Part shown: piece after piece, positions 51,919 to 61,001 of the stretch
Layout: the number at the start of each line of letters is the position of its first letter
How positions within the stretch are numbered: position 1 is the first letter of the stretch
Assembly: GCF_024206475.1 (NCBI RefSeq)
Contig: NZ_JAMBPR010000031.1
Location: forward strand, 34,890-98,889
DNA: 64,000 nt
Direction: 5' to 3'
From: Paraburkholderia sp. CNPSo 3274
GTDB lineage: Bacteria; Pseudomonadota; Gammaproteobacteria; Burkholderiales; Burkholderiaceae
Notes under the pieces: model-generated
Seen by the model: the letters and a program-made list of their open reading frames with translations, nothing else
The model's database searches: none
Told to the model about the DNA's origin: nothing
Program-made: the position numbers and the translations under genes

Positions 51919-52239
51919 CTATTTCACGGTTTGCACGACTTCGAAGCCTTCGAACTCGGGGTGGCTCAGATAGATCGGACGGTTTGCGCCGCCCGTATTG
52001 CCCGCGTTTCGATGCGCCGCGCGAAAGGCGTCGGAGCGCGTCCAGTCTTCGAAGTGCGCGTGTCTCGCCCAGATCGTGTGGCTCGCGTAGAGCACGTGGT
52101 CTTCGCGCTGCGGGCCTTTGAGCAGATGAAATTCGATAAAGCCGGGCACTTGCTTCAAGTGCGTGTCGCGCGTGGCCCAGACTTCCTCGAATGCGGCCTC
52201 GGAGCCTGGCGCGACCTTGAAGCGGTTGATGGCAAAGTA
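51919..52239 (-). pseudogene. ABM-domain monooxygenase-like gene lacking its start codon
   Basis: 107 codons of an antibiotic-biosynthesis-monooxygenase domain protein: YFAINRFKVAPGSEAAFEEV, DTHLKQVPGFIEFHLLKG, LYASHTIWARHAHFEDWTRS and the end EGFEVVQTVK. Relatives of this type begin M-x-F-A-I-N-R-F. Here homology starts at the Tyr codon (52237-52239), preceded by AAG and unrelated sequence, with no start or ribosome site nearby. The open frame continues upstream into the AlpA region but is not homologous. Probably broken by the junction of the accessory segment; only the start codon is missing, so translation from an upstream site is not excluded. Confidence 0.65.
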
Positions 52240-52354
52240 CTTGTCAAGCCAGAAAAGCCTTATGTGGCGGGGGTTTTGGTGATTTGCGAATGTGCCAGCC
52301 CGCCACGCAGTCCGCCATGGCTGGCCAACACGTCTTCGCGAGGTCCAGCGTGGG

Positions 52355-52543
52355 CTAGCGGGGGTGGGGGGCGGCAGCGGGATCGCGCTCGGCCAGGCGC
52401 GCGGCAATCCACGCGTCCACCTCGTTTTCAGACCAGCGCACCGCGCGTGAGCCGATACGCACCGGGCGCGGGAAGTCCCCGCCGTTGATCAATTCGGTGA
52501 GCATCGATTCATCCAAGCCAATCTTGTCGAGTACCTCGGGCAT
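52355..52543 (-). CDS. AlpA-family excisionase-like regulator
   Basis: A 62-residue DNA-binding protein (longer, with LRGGLLR, if a TTG at about 52564 is used). The sequence MPEVLDKIGLDESMLTELIN, FPRPVRIGSRAVRWSENEVD and AWIAARLAERD is the MerR-like AlpA helix-turn-helix that controls integrase or excision genes in prophages and islands. GGTGGA precedes the ATG at 52543. No integrase is found beside it. It marks mobile-element ancestry of the segment that starts here. Confidence 0.8.
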   Translation of the reverse strand: MPEVLDKIGLDESMLTELINGGDFPRPVRIGSRAVRWSENEVDAWIAARLAERDPAAAPHPR

Positions 52544-52653
52544 GCGCAAAAGTCCACCACGCAAACGTCTGTCATGAGGCGCACAGCAGACATCGAGGGA
52601 GGCGTCGCCGAACACGCCATTCTTCAACCTCCCGTCGTAGGACTGTCAGCGGG

Positions 52654-54558
52654 TCACGTGCTCTCTCTGTCTGTCCTTGATGCCTGACTTTCACGACCTG
52701 ATGGTGCCTGTAATGTCGTTTCCTTGGAGTCAGGGGCGGCCGGCATCGCGATGTGGACACGATTGCGCCCTGCGTTCTTAGCCGCATATAGCGCGGCATC
52801 GGCACGCTCGTGCGCTGCCACGATGTCATCTTCGCCATCGTGGTATGACGCGATGCCGATGCTTACGGTCTGCGAAATGGTCTGTCCTGCCTCGAGGGCG
52901 ATCGGCGTGTTCTGGATGGAGGTGCGAATACGTTCGGCAACGGCCTGGGCCTGTTCAGCTGTTGTGTCGGGCAGGATGGCGGCGAATTCTTCGCCGCCCA
53001 GGCGGGCGGCCAGATCCTCCGCGCGCAGCGCTCCTTCAAGCACGCGTGCCACAACTGCCAGCACACGATCCCCGGCTGCGTGACCGTACGTGTCATTGAC
53101 TAGCTTGAAGTAGTCCAGATCCAGTGCCAGCAGCGATAGCGGCCGGTGCTGCTCACGAGCACGCGCAACCGCCTGCGTGGAGGCCCTCGCGAAACTGCGG
53201 CGGTTCGGCAGTCCAGTGAGCGAGTCCACTTCGGCTTCGGAGCGTAGCTGAGTGAGCTGCTGGTATTGATGACTGACGTCGACGAGTGTGACCAGCAGTG
53301 CATCGGATTCATCGGCTTGCACGCCAAAGGGGAGTTGTGTGCTGCGCAGCAGCATATGCCGGGGTCCGTCGCGGGTGAGCATCGCGACCGCGTCGTTCTG
53401 ACCGACCGCCTGTGTCTCTGTCCATGCTGTGGGGTCAACAAACAGCCGGGCAAACGGCTGCCCCTTGCCCGCGACCGCACCGAATACATCCAGCATGGCT
53501 TCGTTGGCAACCAGAACGTTACCTGCGCTGGTTTGTACCACAACAACCGGCGTGGGCATGTTCTTCACAATGGTCGAAATCAGGCTGGCAAACTGTTGCA
53601 CCTGATCGAACAGGTGACGCTCACGGCGCACGAGCAGGTTCGCGCTCGCCAGCATGACCAGGACTGTGGCCGTGCCAGCGAGGTTGATAGACAAGCTTTG
53701 TCGTACACTCGCGCGGTATACATCGACCGAAAGGCCGACATCAAGTGTCCAGTAGCTTGCTGTGGATCCGAGCGGGATCCTGCGTGTGGCCACCAAGTGT
53801 TGCGTACCGTCCGGAGGAAAGAGCAGATAACGGGTCGTCGGCGTGGGGCCAGTCGTCGCCGTGCCGTCGATCAGCTTCTGTCCTGGCGCCACCGCGAGAG
53901 CGGCCGGGTAGCGTGCGATGACGCGGTCCGCACTGTCGCGCAACAGGACGGAAGTGCCCGCCGGCAAATTCATGGCTTCGAGCGGGCGCGGTTCGACGTT
54001 GACCACCTGGACGATGACCGCGTCGAGTTCACCTGCCCGGTTACGATGCCCCTTTGCGAAAATGATGACTGCCTCTTGTGCCCAGGTCGCAAGGTCTGTG
54101 ACGAGGTCAGACGGATCATTCCGCACACGGGCAAGCACTGATTCAAGGCCAGGCACCTGGTTGCCGACACTCGCACTCGATCCGGCAAGCGGCCGGCCGT
54201 CAGGCGCGAAGACAGCAATGAGCACTTCACCGAGCGCTGGACGCATGATCATTGCCAGTTGCGTCAGCTCGACATCGGCGAGCGTCTGGCTATCCAGCAT
54301 GTTCTCGATCTGCGCCGTCGACACACTTACGCGCTGCAAACGGTCCTCGATGCGTGCCGTGATAAGCGAGGCCTGGCCGTTCAGCCGCTGTGCTGCAAGG
54401 GTATCTGCGGCTCGGAAGTCGTGCCACGACTGCCATGAGTTAATCAGGATATTCAGAGTAACAAGCAGGGCAAGTGCGAGCAGCGCCCTTTGCAGCCACG
54501 ATTTGCGCGCAATGTAATCGAGCGACCAGCGAGCGGCGGTAGTGAGTGAACGCGCCAT
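52654..54558 (-). CDS. Membrane PAS-GGDEF diguanylate cyclase with periplasmic sensor
   Basis: A 634-residue protein. TM1 (WLQRALLALALLVTLNILI), a periplasmic PDC/Cache-like region of about 260 residues, TM2 near 295-315, a PAS domain (SLISTIVKNMPTPVVVVQTS), a GGDEF domain with signature GGEEF and I-site RAED. It should be an active, product-inhibited cyclase. The C-terminal 35 residues are a polar tail (PDSKETTLQAPSGRE). GGAAG precedes the ATG. It belongs to the accessory segment behind the AlpA gene and has no obvious phosphodiesterase partner there. Confidence 0.9.
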   Translation of the reverse strand: MARSLTTAARWSLDYIARKSWLQRALLALALLVTLNILINSWQSWHDFRAADTLAAQRLNGQASLITARIEDRLQRVSVSTAQIENMLDSQTLADVELTQLAMIMRPALGEVLIAVFAPDGRPLAGSSASVGNQVPGLESVLARVRNDPSDLVTDLATWAQEAVIIFAKGHRNRAGELDAVIVQVVNVEPRPLEAMNLPAGTSVLLRDSADRVIARYPAALAVAPGQKLIDGTATTGPTPTTRYLLFPPDGTQHLVATRRIPLGSTASYWTLDVGLSVDVYRASVRQSLSINLAGTATVLVMLASANLLVRRERHLFDQVQQFASLISTIVKNMPTPVVVVQTSAGNVLVANEAMLDVFGAVAGKGQPFARLFVDPTAWTETQAVGQNDAVAMLTRDGPRHMLLRSTQLPFGVQADESDALLVTLVDVSHQYQQLTQLRSEAEVDSLTGLPNRRSFARASTQAVARAREQHRPLSLLALDLDYFKLVNDTYGHAAGDRVLAVVARVLEGALRAEDLAARLGGEEFAAILPDTTAEQAQAVAERIRTSIQNTPIALEAGQTISQTVSIGIASYHDGEDDIVAAHERADAALYAAKNAGRNRVHIAMPAAPDSKETTLQAPSGRESQASRTDREST

Positions 54559-55139
54559 GATGTCTGACTTCCGGTGCGGGCTTGTCTATCATCGTAGGCG
54601 ATCGACGGCGCCACCGTATTTCAGGACGGGATCACCTCCGAGACACGTTCCCAATTCTTGCACGTCAGTTCGTTTGTGCCCGCCCGGATGACGAGTGGCG
54701 GCTCTCCAGGGGCATCTCGCCTTTGGCTTACCGGCATCCCGTATGGCTGTCCGGATGCGGCTGACTACTGCTCGACGCGTTCGGCGGTAGCCGACCCGAT
54801 ATAGCGGTCCTTTAACCTACAGCGCAATCGGTGACGGTGACCTGCGGGTATCGGCCATACATCCATCCGGAGTCGTCTATCTCTTCTGGAAACTTCGCAA
54901 AGCCAGTTTTCGCCATTCAGGGTTGCAAACGCTTTTGGCAACGCTATTCAACATGTCTCAGCCAATGAGGACGCCCGACTATGCTTCTTCGAAATTTGCG
55001 GCGTCAGCGCGCTGAACGGGGGGGGGGCGAGTTCGGGCCGCCCAACGCGACCATTTGCTTTTGCCGTTTGGACGTTCCAGCCGGCTGATTGATGGGAGCA
55101 ATGCGTCGAGGTGACCCTCATGAGGCGCCAATGACCCAA
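54559..55139. other. Intergenic region with G10 homopolymer
   Basis: About 580 bp with no recognisable gene. A run of ten G lies at 55018-55027. The run is 460 bp upstream of the GGDEF start and just past the end of the barrel gene, so a phase-variable promoter effect is possible but unsupported. Confidence 0.5.
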
Positions 55140-56063
55140 CTAATGATCGAACCAGCGATACTGGATCGCGACGGAGACGATCTGATAGTTGCCGCCCGCG
55201 CGCACGACAAAGCCTCGAGAGTAGGCAAGCTTGGCAGACCAGCCGCGACCGAGCGGCACGGCAAGCGTGACGCCACCGCGCGCGTTAGACTGGCGACCGC
55301 TGCTCGATCCACCATTGACTTCAGTAGCGCCACCGAGCGCATAGCCGAGATCGGCGGCGAGCCAGAGCCCCGGCCGAAAGCTGTATCCGCCATGGAGCTG
55401 TGCGACCGCGAGCGGAGCCTGGCTTTTTTCCCGTCCGTTGAAAAAGTTCGTGTTGTTCGTGAACAACCAGACACCGGCCGAGGCCTCGAAGAACCAGTTT
55501 CCCCATGGCTGTGATATCCCGACCTCTGGCTTGAATGCCCAACGGTTGTTACCGACGTTGACGAGGCGTGAGGGGACGTACTGGCCTGTGGGCGCCTGAA
55601 TCGTCACGCTCGCGCCGAGCGAGGTAACGGGCGGTGCACGGGAAAACGCTTCAGGTGAAAGCGCGGGGTTGCCGATCAGATTCAGCGCGAAGCGAAACTG
55701 CACGTCACCGAGGCCTGCGCGATGCACCTCGGTCGGTGCACCTATGACGAGCCCATTCAGGTTGCCGCTCACGAATGGCACGGCGACGCCGATCGACGCC
55801 GCGCGGTCTGCCAGCGCGAACGTGTGCACGTAGCCGAGAACGAGGTTGTTCAGTTGTGTGCTTACACCCGTGATGGGGAGGGACGGGTCGGTGAGTACGT
55901 CGCCGCTTACGTGCGCGTAACCCAGGAGGAGAAAGTTGGTGCCGATCGGCGAGGGAGAATAGGTGCGCGGCTCCAGTTCCTGCGCGCGCGGTGCGTTTGC
56001 CAGCCACGGCAGCACGGCAGCGCAGTAACAGAGACGCAACCCGAGAGCGGGTCGCCTGCTCAT
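55140..56063 (-). CDS. Outer-membrane barrel, MetA-pathway (phenol degradation) transporter-like
   Basis: A 307-residue exported protein. Signal peptide residues 1-28 (CYCAAVLPWLANAPRAQELE). The rest is beta-strand-rich with alternating aromatic residues and ends in IQYRWFDH, like a barrel closing strand. Features such as SPIGTNFLLLGYAHVSGDV, SGNLNGLVIGAPTEVHRAGL and TGQYVPSRLVNVGNNRWAFK match the MetA-pathway of phenol degradation family (Phenol_MetA_deg). The family name comes from early context; transport of hydrophobic compounds is only presumed. Divergent from the MltF-like gene. Confidence 0.85.
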   Translation of the reverse strand: MSRRPALGLRLCYCAAVLPWLANAPRAQELEPRTYSPSPIGTNFLLLGYAHVSGDVLTDPSLPITGVSTQLNNLVLGYVHTFALADRAASIGVAVPFVSGNLNGLVIGAPTEVHRAGLGDVQFRFALNLIGNPALSPEAFSRAPPVTSLGASVTIQAPTGQYVPSRLVNVGNNRWAFKPEVGISQPWGNWFFEASAGVWLFTNNTNFFNGREKSQAPLAVAQLHGGYSFRPGLWLAADLGYALGGATEVNGGSSSGRQSNARGGVTLAVPLGRGWSAKLAYSRGFVVRAGGNYQIVSVAIQYRWFDH

Positions 56064-56499
56064 GGCGGTTCAATCCGGTTTGCCGGAAGGGGGGCGAATG
56101 CGATGCGGCTGCATACGCCTCGCGAGTTCGGAACCCAGGATAGCAGCGACGTCCCCGCCGGTGAATAGGACGATGGTCTGATTGTCGTCGGGAGGCGGCG
56201 CGTGAACGGGCTCGTTTGACCTGACGGATGGAGCAATAACTGCCCTCGGCCTGCCGTCCCCGGAGCTCGCCGTGTAGGACCATAGGCCGATTTTCACAAG
56301 CCACCATAGTGGCAGTATCGGGATGTGTCGGTGCAGTGAGGCCGTCGCCAGCGCACAGCAGGTGCGGCGGTATTCCTGACCGGACCGGGTTCGCGTTGCG
56401 GCGTCCCAGCTCGAAGGACGAGCATGGCACGGCAATTGGTACACACACGGGCACTACCGGGGTTCGTTCCAGCCGTCGGATTTGTAGCGGGGCTTCACG
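56064..56499. other. Divergent intergenic region
   Basis: 436 bp between the barrel and MltF-like genes. No gene, strong hairpin or palindrome was recognised; presumably both promoters. Confidence 0.45.
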
Positions 56500-58029
56500 A
56501 TGCGCGTCATACATGCGTTGATGTACATTGCGGCGTTCTGCGCAGGCATGTCCGCGGGTGTGGCGACGTGCTGCGCCGCGCAAGGTGCGGTGTCGCAGCC
56601 TGCCGCTTCCGCGTCTACCCCGGCAGCCGCTGCTGCCCCCGCGTCGGCTACCGGGGCGCGCCGTATCGATCTCGGCAACCAACCATGGAAGGGTGACTTC
56701 GACGCAATGCTCGACCGGCGTGTGATCCGCGTACTCGTTCCCTATAGTCGGACACTCTATTTTAACGACCAGGGTCACGAGCGCGGACTGACTGCCGGGC
56801 TCATGCGGGACTTCGAGCGTTATGTGAACAGGAAATACAAATCGACGCTTGGCAAGCGCCCGCTCACCCTGGTCATCATCCCGACAACGCGCGACCAGTT
56901 GATCCCGGGGCTGATCGCCGGCCGGGGCGACATCGCGGCCGGCAATCTGACGGTGACCGAGGCGCGTCTCAAACAGGTCGACTTCGTGGCGCCGCGCGAC
57001 CGAACGCCGGTACGCGAAGTCGTTATTACCGGGCCGAAGTCGCCGTCTCTCGCGAAGCTTGACGATCTCAGCGGAAAGACGGTCCATGTACGCGCCAGCA
57101 GCAGTTACTACGAGAGCCTGAACACGCTGAATGCGCGCTTTCGCAAGGAAGGCAAGGCTCCCGTAAAGCTTGCGCTGCTCCCCGATGCGCTTGAGGACGA
57201 GGACGCAATGGAGATGCTCAATGTTGGGCTCATCCAGATCCTCGTGGTGGATGACTGGAAAGCGAAGATATGGGCGCAGATACTGCCTGGGATCGCTGTG
57301 CACGACGATATGGCGGTGCGCGACGCTGGCTATATCGGATGGGCGATCCGTTTGCAGAGCCCCAAGCTGAAGGATGCGATCAACGACTTCTACGTCAATT
57401 ACGTGAAGAAGCAGAGCGTCGCCGAGGTCCGTCTCCAGCAGGAAATGAAACGCATCAAGCAGATTTCCAACAATACGGAGACGGAGGAGATGAAGCGGTT
57501 CAGGCAGACCGTCAGCTTATTTGAAAAATACGGCGGGCAGTACCGCTTTGATCCGCTTTTGCTTGCGGCGCAGGGATATCAGGAGTCCCAGCTAAATCAG
57601 GACGCACGCAGTCACGTTGGGGCGATTGGAATCATGCAGCTCATGCCGGCCACCGGGAAGGAACTTGCAGTAGGCGACATCCGCGTGACGGAGGCGAATA
57701 TCCATGCAGGAGCAAAGTATCTCGATTCCCTGATGGTCCGTTACTTTCCAGATGCACAATTTTCGGAGAGGGATCGCTCGCTCTTCGCATTCGCAAGCTA
57801 CAACGCGGGGCCTGCAAAGATCGCGAGGATGCGCAAGGAAGCGGCGGCACGCGGTCTGGATCCCAACAAGTGGTTCAACAATGTCGAGATCGTGGTTGCC
57901 GAGAAGATTGGCACCGAGCCAACGACCTATGTACGTAATGTTTTCAAATATTACGTTGCCTACCGGCTGGTGCAGGAAGCCGAGGCGGCGCGCTCTCGCG
58001 CGATTGGACAGATGCGCAAGAAGGGATGA
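56500..58029 (+). CDS. MltF-like membrane-bound lytic transglycosylase
   Basis: A 509-residue periplasmic protein. Signal peptide (residues 1-26), an Ala/Pro linker, a solute-binding-protein family 3 domain (residues 70-310; VIRVLVPYSRTLYFNDQGHE, IAGRGDIAAGNLTVTEARLK) and an SLT lysozyme-like domain (345-480). Catalytic E362 lies in AAQGYQESQLNQ, followed by GAIGIMQLMPATG and AFASYNAGPAKI. It cleaves peptidoglycan glycan strands, with activity perhaps tuned by cell-wall peptides in the binding domain. The sequence suggests a soluble or signal-anchored form. The AGCGGGG site supports the start. Confidence 0.92.
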   Translation: MRVIHALMYIAAFCAGMSAGVATCCAAQGAVSQPAASASTPAAAAAPASATGARRIDLGNQPWKGDFDAMLDRRVIRVLVPYSRTLYFNDQGHERGLTAGLMRDFERYVNRKYKSTLGKRPLTLVIIPTTRDQLIPGLIAGRGDIAAGNLTVTEARLKQVDFVAPRDRTPVREVVITGPKSPSLAKLDDLSGKTVHVRASSSYYESLNTLNARFRKEGKAPVKLALLPDALEDEDAMEMLNVGLIQILVVDDWKAKIWAQILPGIAVHDDMAVRDAGYIGWAIRLQSPKLKDAINDFYVNYVKKQSVAEVRLQQEMKRIKQISNNTETEEMKRFRQTVSLFEKYGGQYRFDPLLLAAQGYQESQLNQDARSHVGAIGIMQLMPATGKELAVGDIRVTEANIHAGAKYLDSLMVRYFPDAQFSERDRSLFAFASYNAGPAKIARMRKEAAARGLDPNKWFNNVEIVVAEKIGTEPTTYVRNVFKYYVAYRLVQEAEAARSRAIGQMRKKG

Positions 58030-58231
58030 TCGGCAAGCGGAGCTCGCGGATGGGCGTACGCGGACAGTGGACTATTACCCGTGCCAATGGGCAGCGCTGC
58101 AGCCGCACGTGCGCGCCAACCACTGGCGGGATCGCGATGCGCAGGCTACAACCCCGCATTCCCCGTAAGCGAGCATTGGCTCTAAACGGTGTCGCCGGAA
58201 GTAGGAAACCTGCATATCCGGCGTGCGAACG

Positions 58232-58430
58232 CTAGCGCGCCAGAGCCGTGAGAGCGTAGCGCAGCGGATGGCTCGATACGACGATCATTCCTCGAAAGAG
58301 CGTATCGAGGTCGACAATGACGTAGGCGACGGACGCAATTGAAACGGCGCCCAGCATGATTGTGATAAGAACCAGTGGGTTGCGGGGCGCCATCAACCCA
58401 AAGCTCAGAAAGATTCGCGTTCTGGCTGTT
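58232..58430 (-). pseudogene. C-terminal fragment of a DUF4239 (bestrophin-like) membrane protein
   Basis: A short minus-strand stretch reads FLSFGLMAPRNPLVLITIML, GAVSIASVAYVIVDLDTLFR and GMIVVSSHPLRYALTALAR-stop. This matches the C-terminal end of DUF4239 proteins (LFAPRN...; xLDxPFxGxIxxSSxPLRxAL). No start or upstream domain is found, so it is probably a remnant. Confidence 0.65.
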
Positions 58431-58650
58431 TGTTAAGCGTGGACGCGCAACCATTCTCCCTGCAAGCGCTTTCATGGCCGCGATGGCGTTTTGTCGGACG
58501 AAGGTCTGATATCGGCTTTGATTTCGGACGTCTAACGTGTTTCAGAAGCGCCAGGCGCGCCCATTGCGATGGAAACCAGACCTGCTATTTTATGAGGATA
58601 GGCCGCTGCCGACGTCACATTTCCGTTCGTGCGCGACCAGGAGAGGTGAG

Positions 58651-59313
58651 ATGGAAGAGACCGAGGTCATCAATTCAACGGAGTGTCACGAGGTCATTCG
58701 CCAAAGGGCTTTCGAGCTTGCAGACACAGGCATTTTTGACGACTGGGAAGCCATTCGACGGGCGCTCTGCTCGCGCTTCCAGGTCACGCACCTGTACCAG
58801 ATTTTTTCGAGCCCGTTCTTCAGGATGGATATCGACCGGCGCTGCCGGACCGCGCGTACAGGTCGTTCGCAAGCGGTGGTAACGCCTGTGGAGGATGGCA
58901 GCGGCCAGAAAACAAAGTCCCGTCTGCCGCACAGGGCGTCATCCCGACTGGCCGCAAGTTACGGGCCGAAGCGATACGATGATCCAGAGACACGGACGCG
59001 CAGGCCGGGCCTCGCGGGCGCCATCGCCGCAGCGTTGGCCGACGGCAGCGAGCGTACCGCGACCCAACTGGCGCAGCAACTCAGCGCTGGACACCGTGAG
59101 GTGCGACAAGCGCTGCGGGAAATGCTGTCGAATGACGAGGTGCACGTCGCACGACGCGCGCCGCGCTCCGTCTGCGGGCGCCCCGCGCGCTTGTTCGCGA
59201 GCGGGCCCCAGATCAGGGGCGGTCGTGACGGATCTGTCCATGCAATTTCCTGCTGGCCGAAAGCAGATCCGGTGGTGCTACGCGCCATGGACGCATTCTC
59301 TCGCCACGGGTGA
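58651..59313 (+). CDS. Hypothetical protein with C-terminal winged-helix-like region
   Basis: A 220-residue protein of unrecognised family. Residues 1-65 (TECHEVIRQRAFELADTGIF, DDWEAIRRALCSRF, FFRMDIDRRC) are a helical module. Residues 120-170 (GLAGAIAAALADGSERTATQ, LAQQLSAGHREVRQALREML, DEVHVARRAP) look like a winged helix with wing residues. It lacks signal peptides and membrane segments. GGAGAGG precedes the ATG. It lies 43 bp upstream of an orphan response regulator on the same strand, so the two may be cotranscribed. Confidence 0.7.
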   Translation: MEETEVINSTECHEVIRQRAFELADTGIFDDWEAIRRALCSRFQVTHLYQIFSSPFFRMDIDRRCRTARTGRSQAVVTPVEDGSGQKTKSRLPHRASSRLAASYGPKRYDDPETRTRRPGLAGAIAAALADGSERTATQLAQQLSAGHREVRQALREMLSNDEVHVARRAPRSVCGRPARLFASGPQIRGGRDGSVHAISCWPKADPVVLRAMDAFSRHG

Positions 59314-59356
59314 CGCATTGTGCTAGCTTCAGGATCATCGCTCGGGAGAACCCGGC

Positions 59357-60133
59357 ATGAAAGACGTCTACCCACCCATCTGCCAGAGGGACGGCTTCCC
59401 GTATCGAGCTTTCGGCCCGGGGAATTGCGGCGAAGCGGCGGACACATCCGTCGCGTCAAATGCGGCCATTCCCATCGTATTCGTCGTGGACGACGACGAG
59501 CATGTGCGCAATGCCCTGTCGCGCCTGCTCCGCTCGTGCGGCTACAACGTCCAGGCATTCGACAGCGCCAGCGCATTTTTCCAGCGCGCGAACCTGACGC
59601 ACGCGCCAGCCTGCCTCCTGCTCGATCTCAAGCTGCCAGACCTGAGTGGTATCCAGCTGCAAAGGCGACTGGACGGCGTCGTGCCGATAGTCTTTATTTC
59701 AGCACATGGGGACCTGAATACAGCAGTAGAAGCGATGAAGGCGGGCGCAACGGATTTCCTGGCGAAGCCAGTTGATGCGTCCGTTCTGCTCGATGCCATG
59801 CGGCGCGCGCTTGAACGTGCTCGACGGCTTTTCGACGAGCACGAACGACGTGACGAGGTCCAGCGGCGCGTCAATACGCTGACACGTCGTGAGCGTGAGG
59901 TCATGGCGCTCGTCGTGACAGGTCGGCCTAACAAGGTCGTCGCCGATACAATGGGCGCGGCGGTGAAAACAATCAAGATACATCGGGGACGCGTGATGGC
60001 GAAGATGAAAGCTCGTTCGCTGCCCGAGCTGATCCGCCTCGCCGCAATGGCCGATCTCGAAGCGCCGGAGCCCCCCATGCATCACCCTCGGGCCTCTTGC
60101 GCGGCTCTCGCCGTTCCCGGTTTATTAAAATAG
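59357..60133 (+). CDS. FixJ/NarL-type response regulator (REC-LuxR HTH)
   Basis: A 258-residue regulator with an atypical N-terminal extension of about 38 residues. Receiver domain: VVDDDEHVRNALSRLLRSC acidic pocket, phospho-Asp in CLLLDLKLPDLSG, SAHGD, and switch Lys in FLAKPVD. C-terminal LuxR-type helix-turn-helix (LTRREREVMALVVTGRPNKV, VKTIKIHRGRVMAKM). It follows the FixJ group. No sensor kinase is found within this window on this side, so its partner is elsewhere or it is an orphan. GGGAGAA precedes the ATG. It may control the following membrane genes. Confidence 0.9.
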   Translation: MKDVYPPICQRDGFPYRAFGPGNCGEAADTSVASNAAIPIVFVVDDDEHVRNALSRLLRSCGYNVQAFDSASAFFQRANLTHAPACLLLDLKLPDLSGIQLQRRLDGVVPIVFISAHGDLNTAVEAMKAGATDFLAKPVDASVLLDAMRRALERARRLFDEHERRDEVQRRVNTLTRREREVMALVVTGRPNKVVADTMGAAVKTIKIHRGRVMAKMKARSLPELIRLAAMADLEAPEPPMHHPRASCAALAVPGLLK

Positions 60134-60231
60134 GGATATTGAACTGTCGTCTCTTTCATACACTGCTCGTACCAGCAGTCCATGTTGGCAGCTAGCGCAA
60201 CGTCTCGTTGTCTACCTTGAGTCGAGGCCAT

Positions 60232-60912
60232 ATGAGCACTATCATGCCGGCCGGACACGCCGAACCCGAACGACGCGCACCGATTCTCAATACCGTCGAC
60301 CGTGTCTGCGAAATATGTTTTGGTCTGTTCATGGCCCTGACGTTCGTCGGTGCCGTCAAGGCGGTCACCGCAGGCGAAGATGAAGGGTACAAGATGTTCT
60401 TCGCGGCGCTCGGATGCAATCTCGCGTGGGGTCTCGCCGACGCCGTGATGTATCTCGTACGTACGCTCGCTGATCGAGGGCAGCGCCTGAAACTCGCGCA
60501 GTCCGTTAAGCGCGAGCAGGACGAGGCTGTCGCCGTACGGGTGTTGCGCGATGCATTGCCTGAGAAGCTGGAGCCGCTCGTCGAAGATGCCGACCTCGAG
60601 CGGATCCGCGCGCGCCTCGCGGCGGCATTGACGCTGCCACCTCGGGCGAATTTTGTGAGTGGTGACTTCGTCGGCGCGCTGGGGATCTTTCTGCTTGTTG
60701 TTTTGGGAACCTTCCCGGTCGCGGTGCCGTTTCTCGTCTTCAGGGATGTGACAACGGCACTCGTCGCCTCGCGCGTGCTCACACTCGTGATGCTTTTCGT
60801 CGCCGGCTTTGCGCTGGGGCGCTACACCGGTGCAGGGGCAATGAAGGCAGGTATCGCAATGATTGCGCTTGGCATTCTACTTACGATGGCGATCATCAAG
60901 CTGGGCGGCTAA
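60232..60912 (+). CDS. VIT1/CCC1-like membrane protein
   Basis: A 226-residue inner-membrane protein with five hydrophobic segments: residues 25-45, 52-75, 138-165, 170-190 and 200-222, and a soluble helical loop between TM2 and TM3 (KREQDEAVAVRVLRDALPEK). The C-terminal half (GDFVGALGIFLLVVLGTFPV, FRDVTTALVASRVL, FALGRYTGAGAMKAGIAMI) resembles the end of VIT1/CCC1 iron/manganese transporters. The classical N-terminal metal-binding signature is not obvious. Transport function is suggested but not proven. It precedes a channel gene by 89 bp. Confidence 0.7.
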   Translation: MSTIMPAGHAEPERRAPILNTVDRVCEICFGLFMALTFVGAVKAVTAGEDEGYKMFFAALGCNLAWGLADAVMYLVRTLADRGQRLKLAQSVKREQDEAVAVRVLRDALPEKLEPLVEDADLERIRARLAAALTLPPRANFVSGDFVGALGIFLLVVLGTFPVAVPFLVFRDVTTALVASRVLTLVMLFVAGFALGRYTGAGAMKAGIAMIALGILLTMAIIKLGG

Positions 60913-61001
60913 CCGACCCTTCTACACCCGGCCGGCCCGCTTTCCAGGTGCGAGTGGATTCCCGGCAGGGCGACCCAAAATATTGTGGGAGGTTTAGCAT
61001 C

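Noticed and set aside
54948..55139. Possible 63-codon minus-strand gene
   Set aside because: No ribosome site, no similarity known to me, and its frame spans the G10 run.
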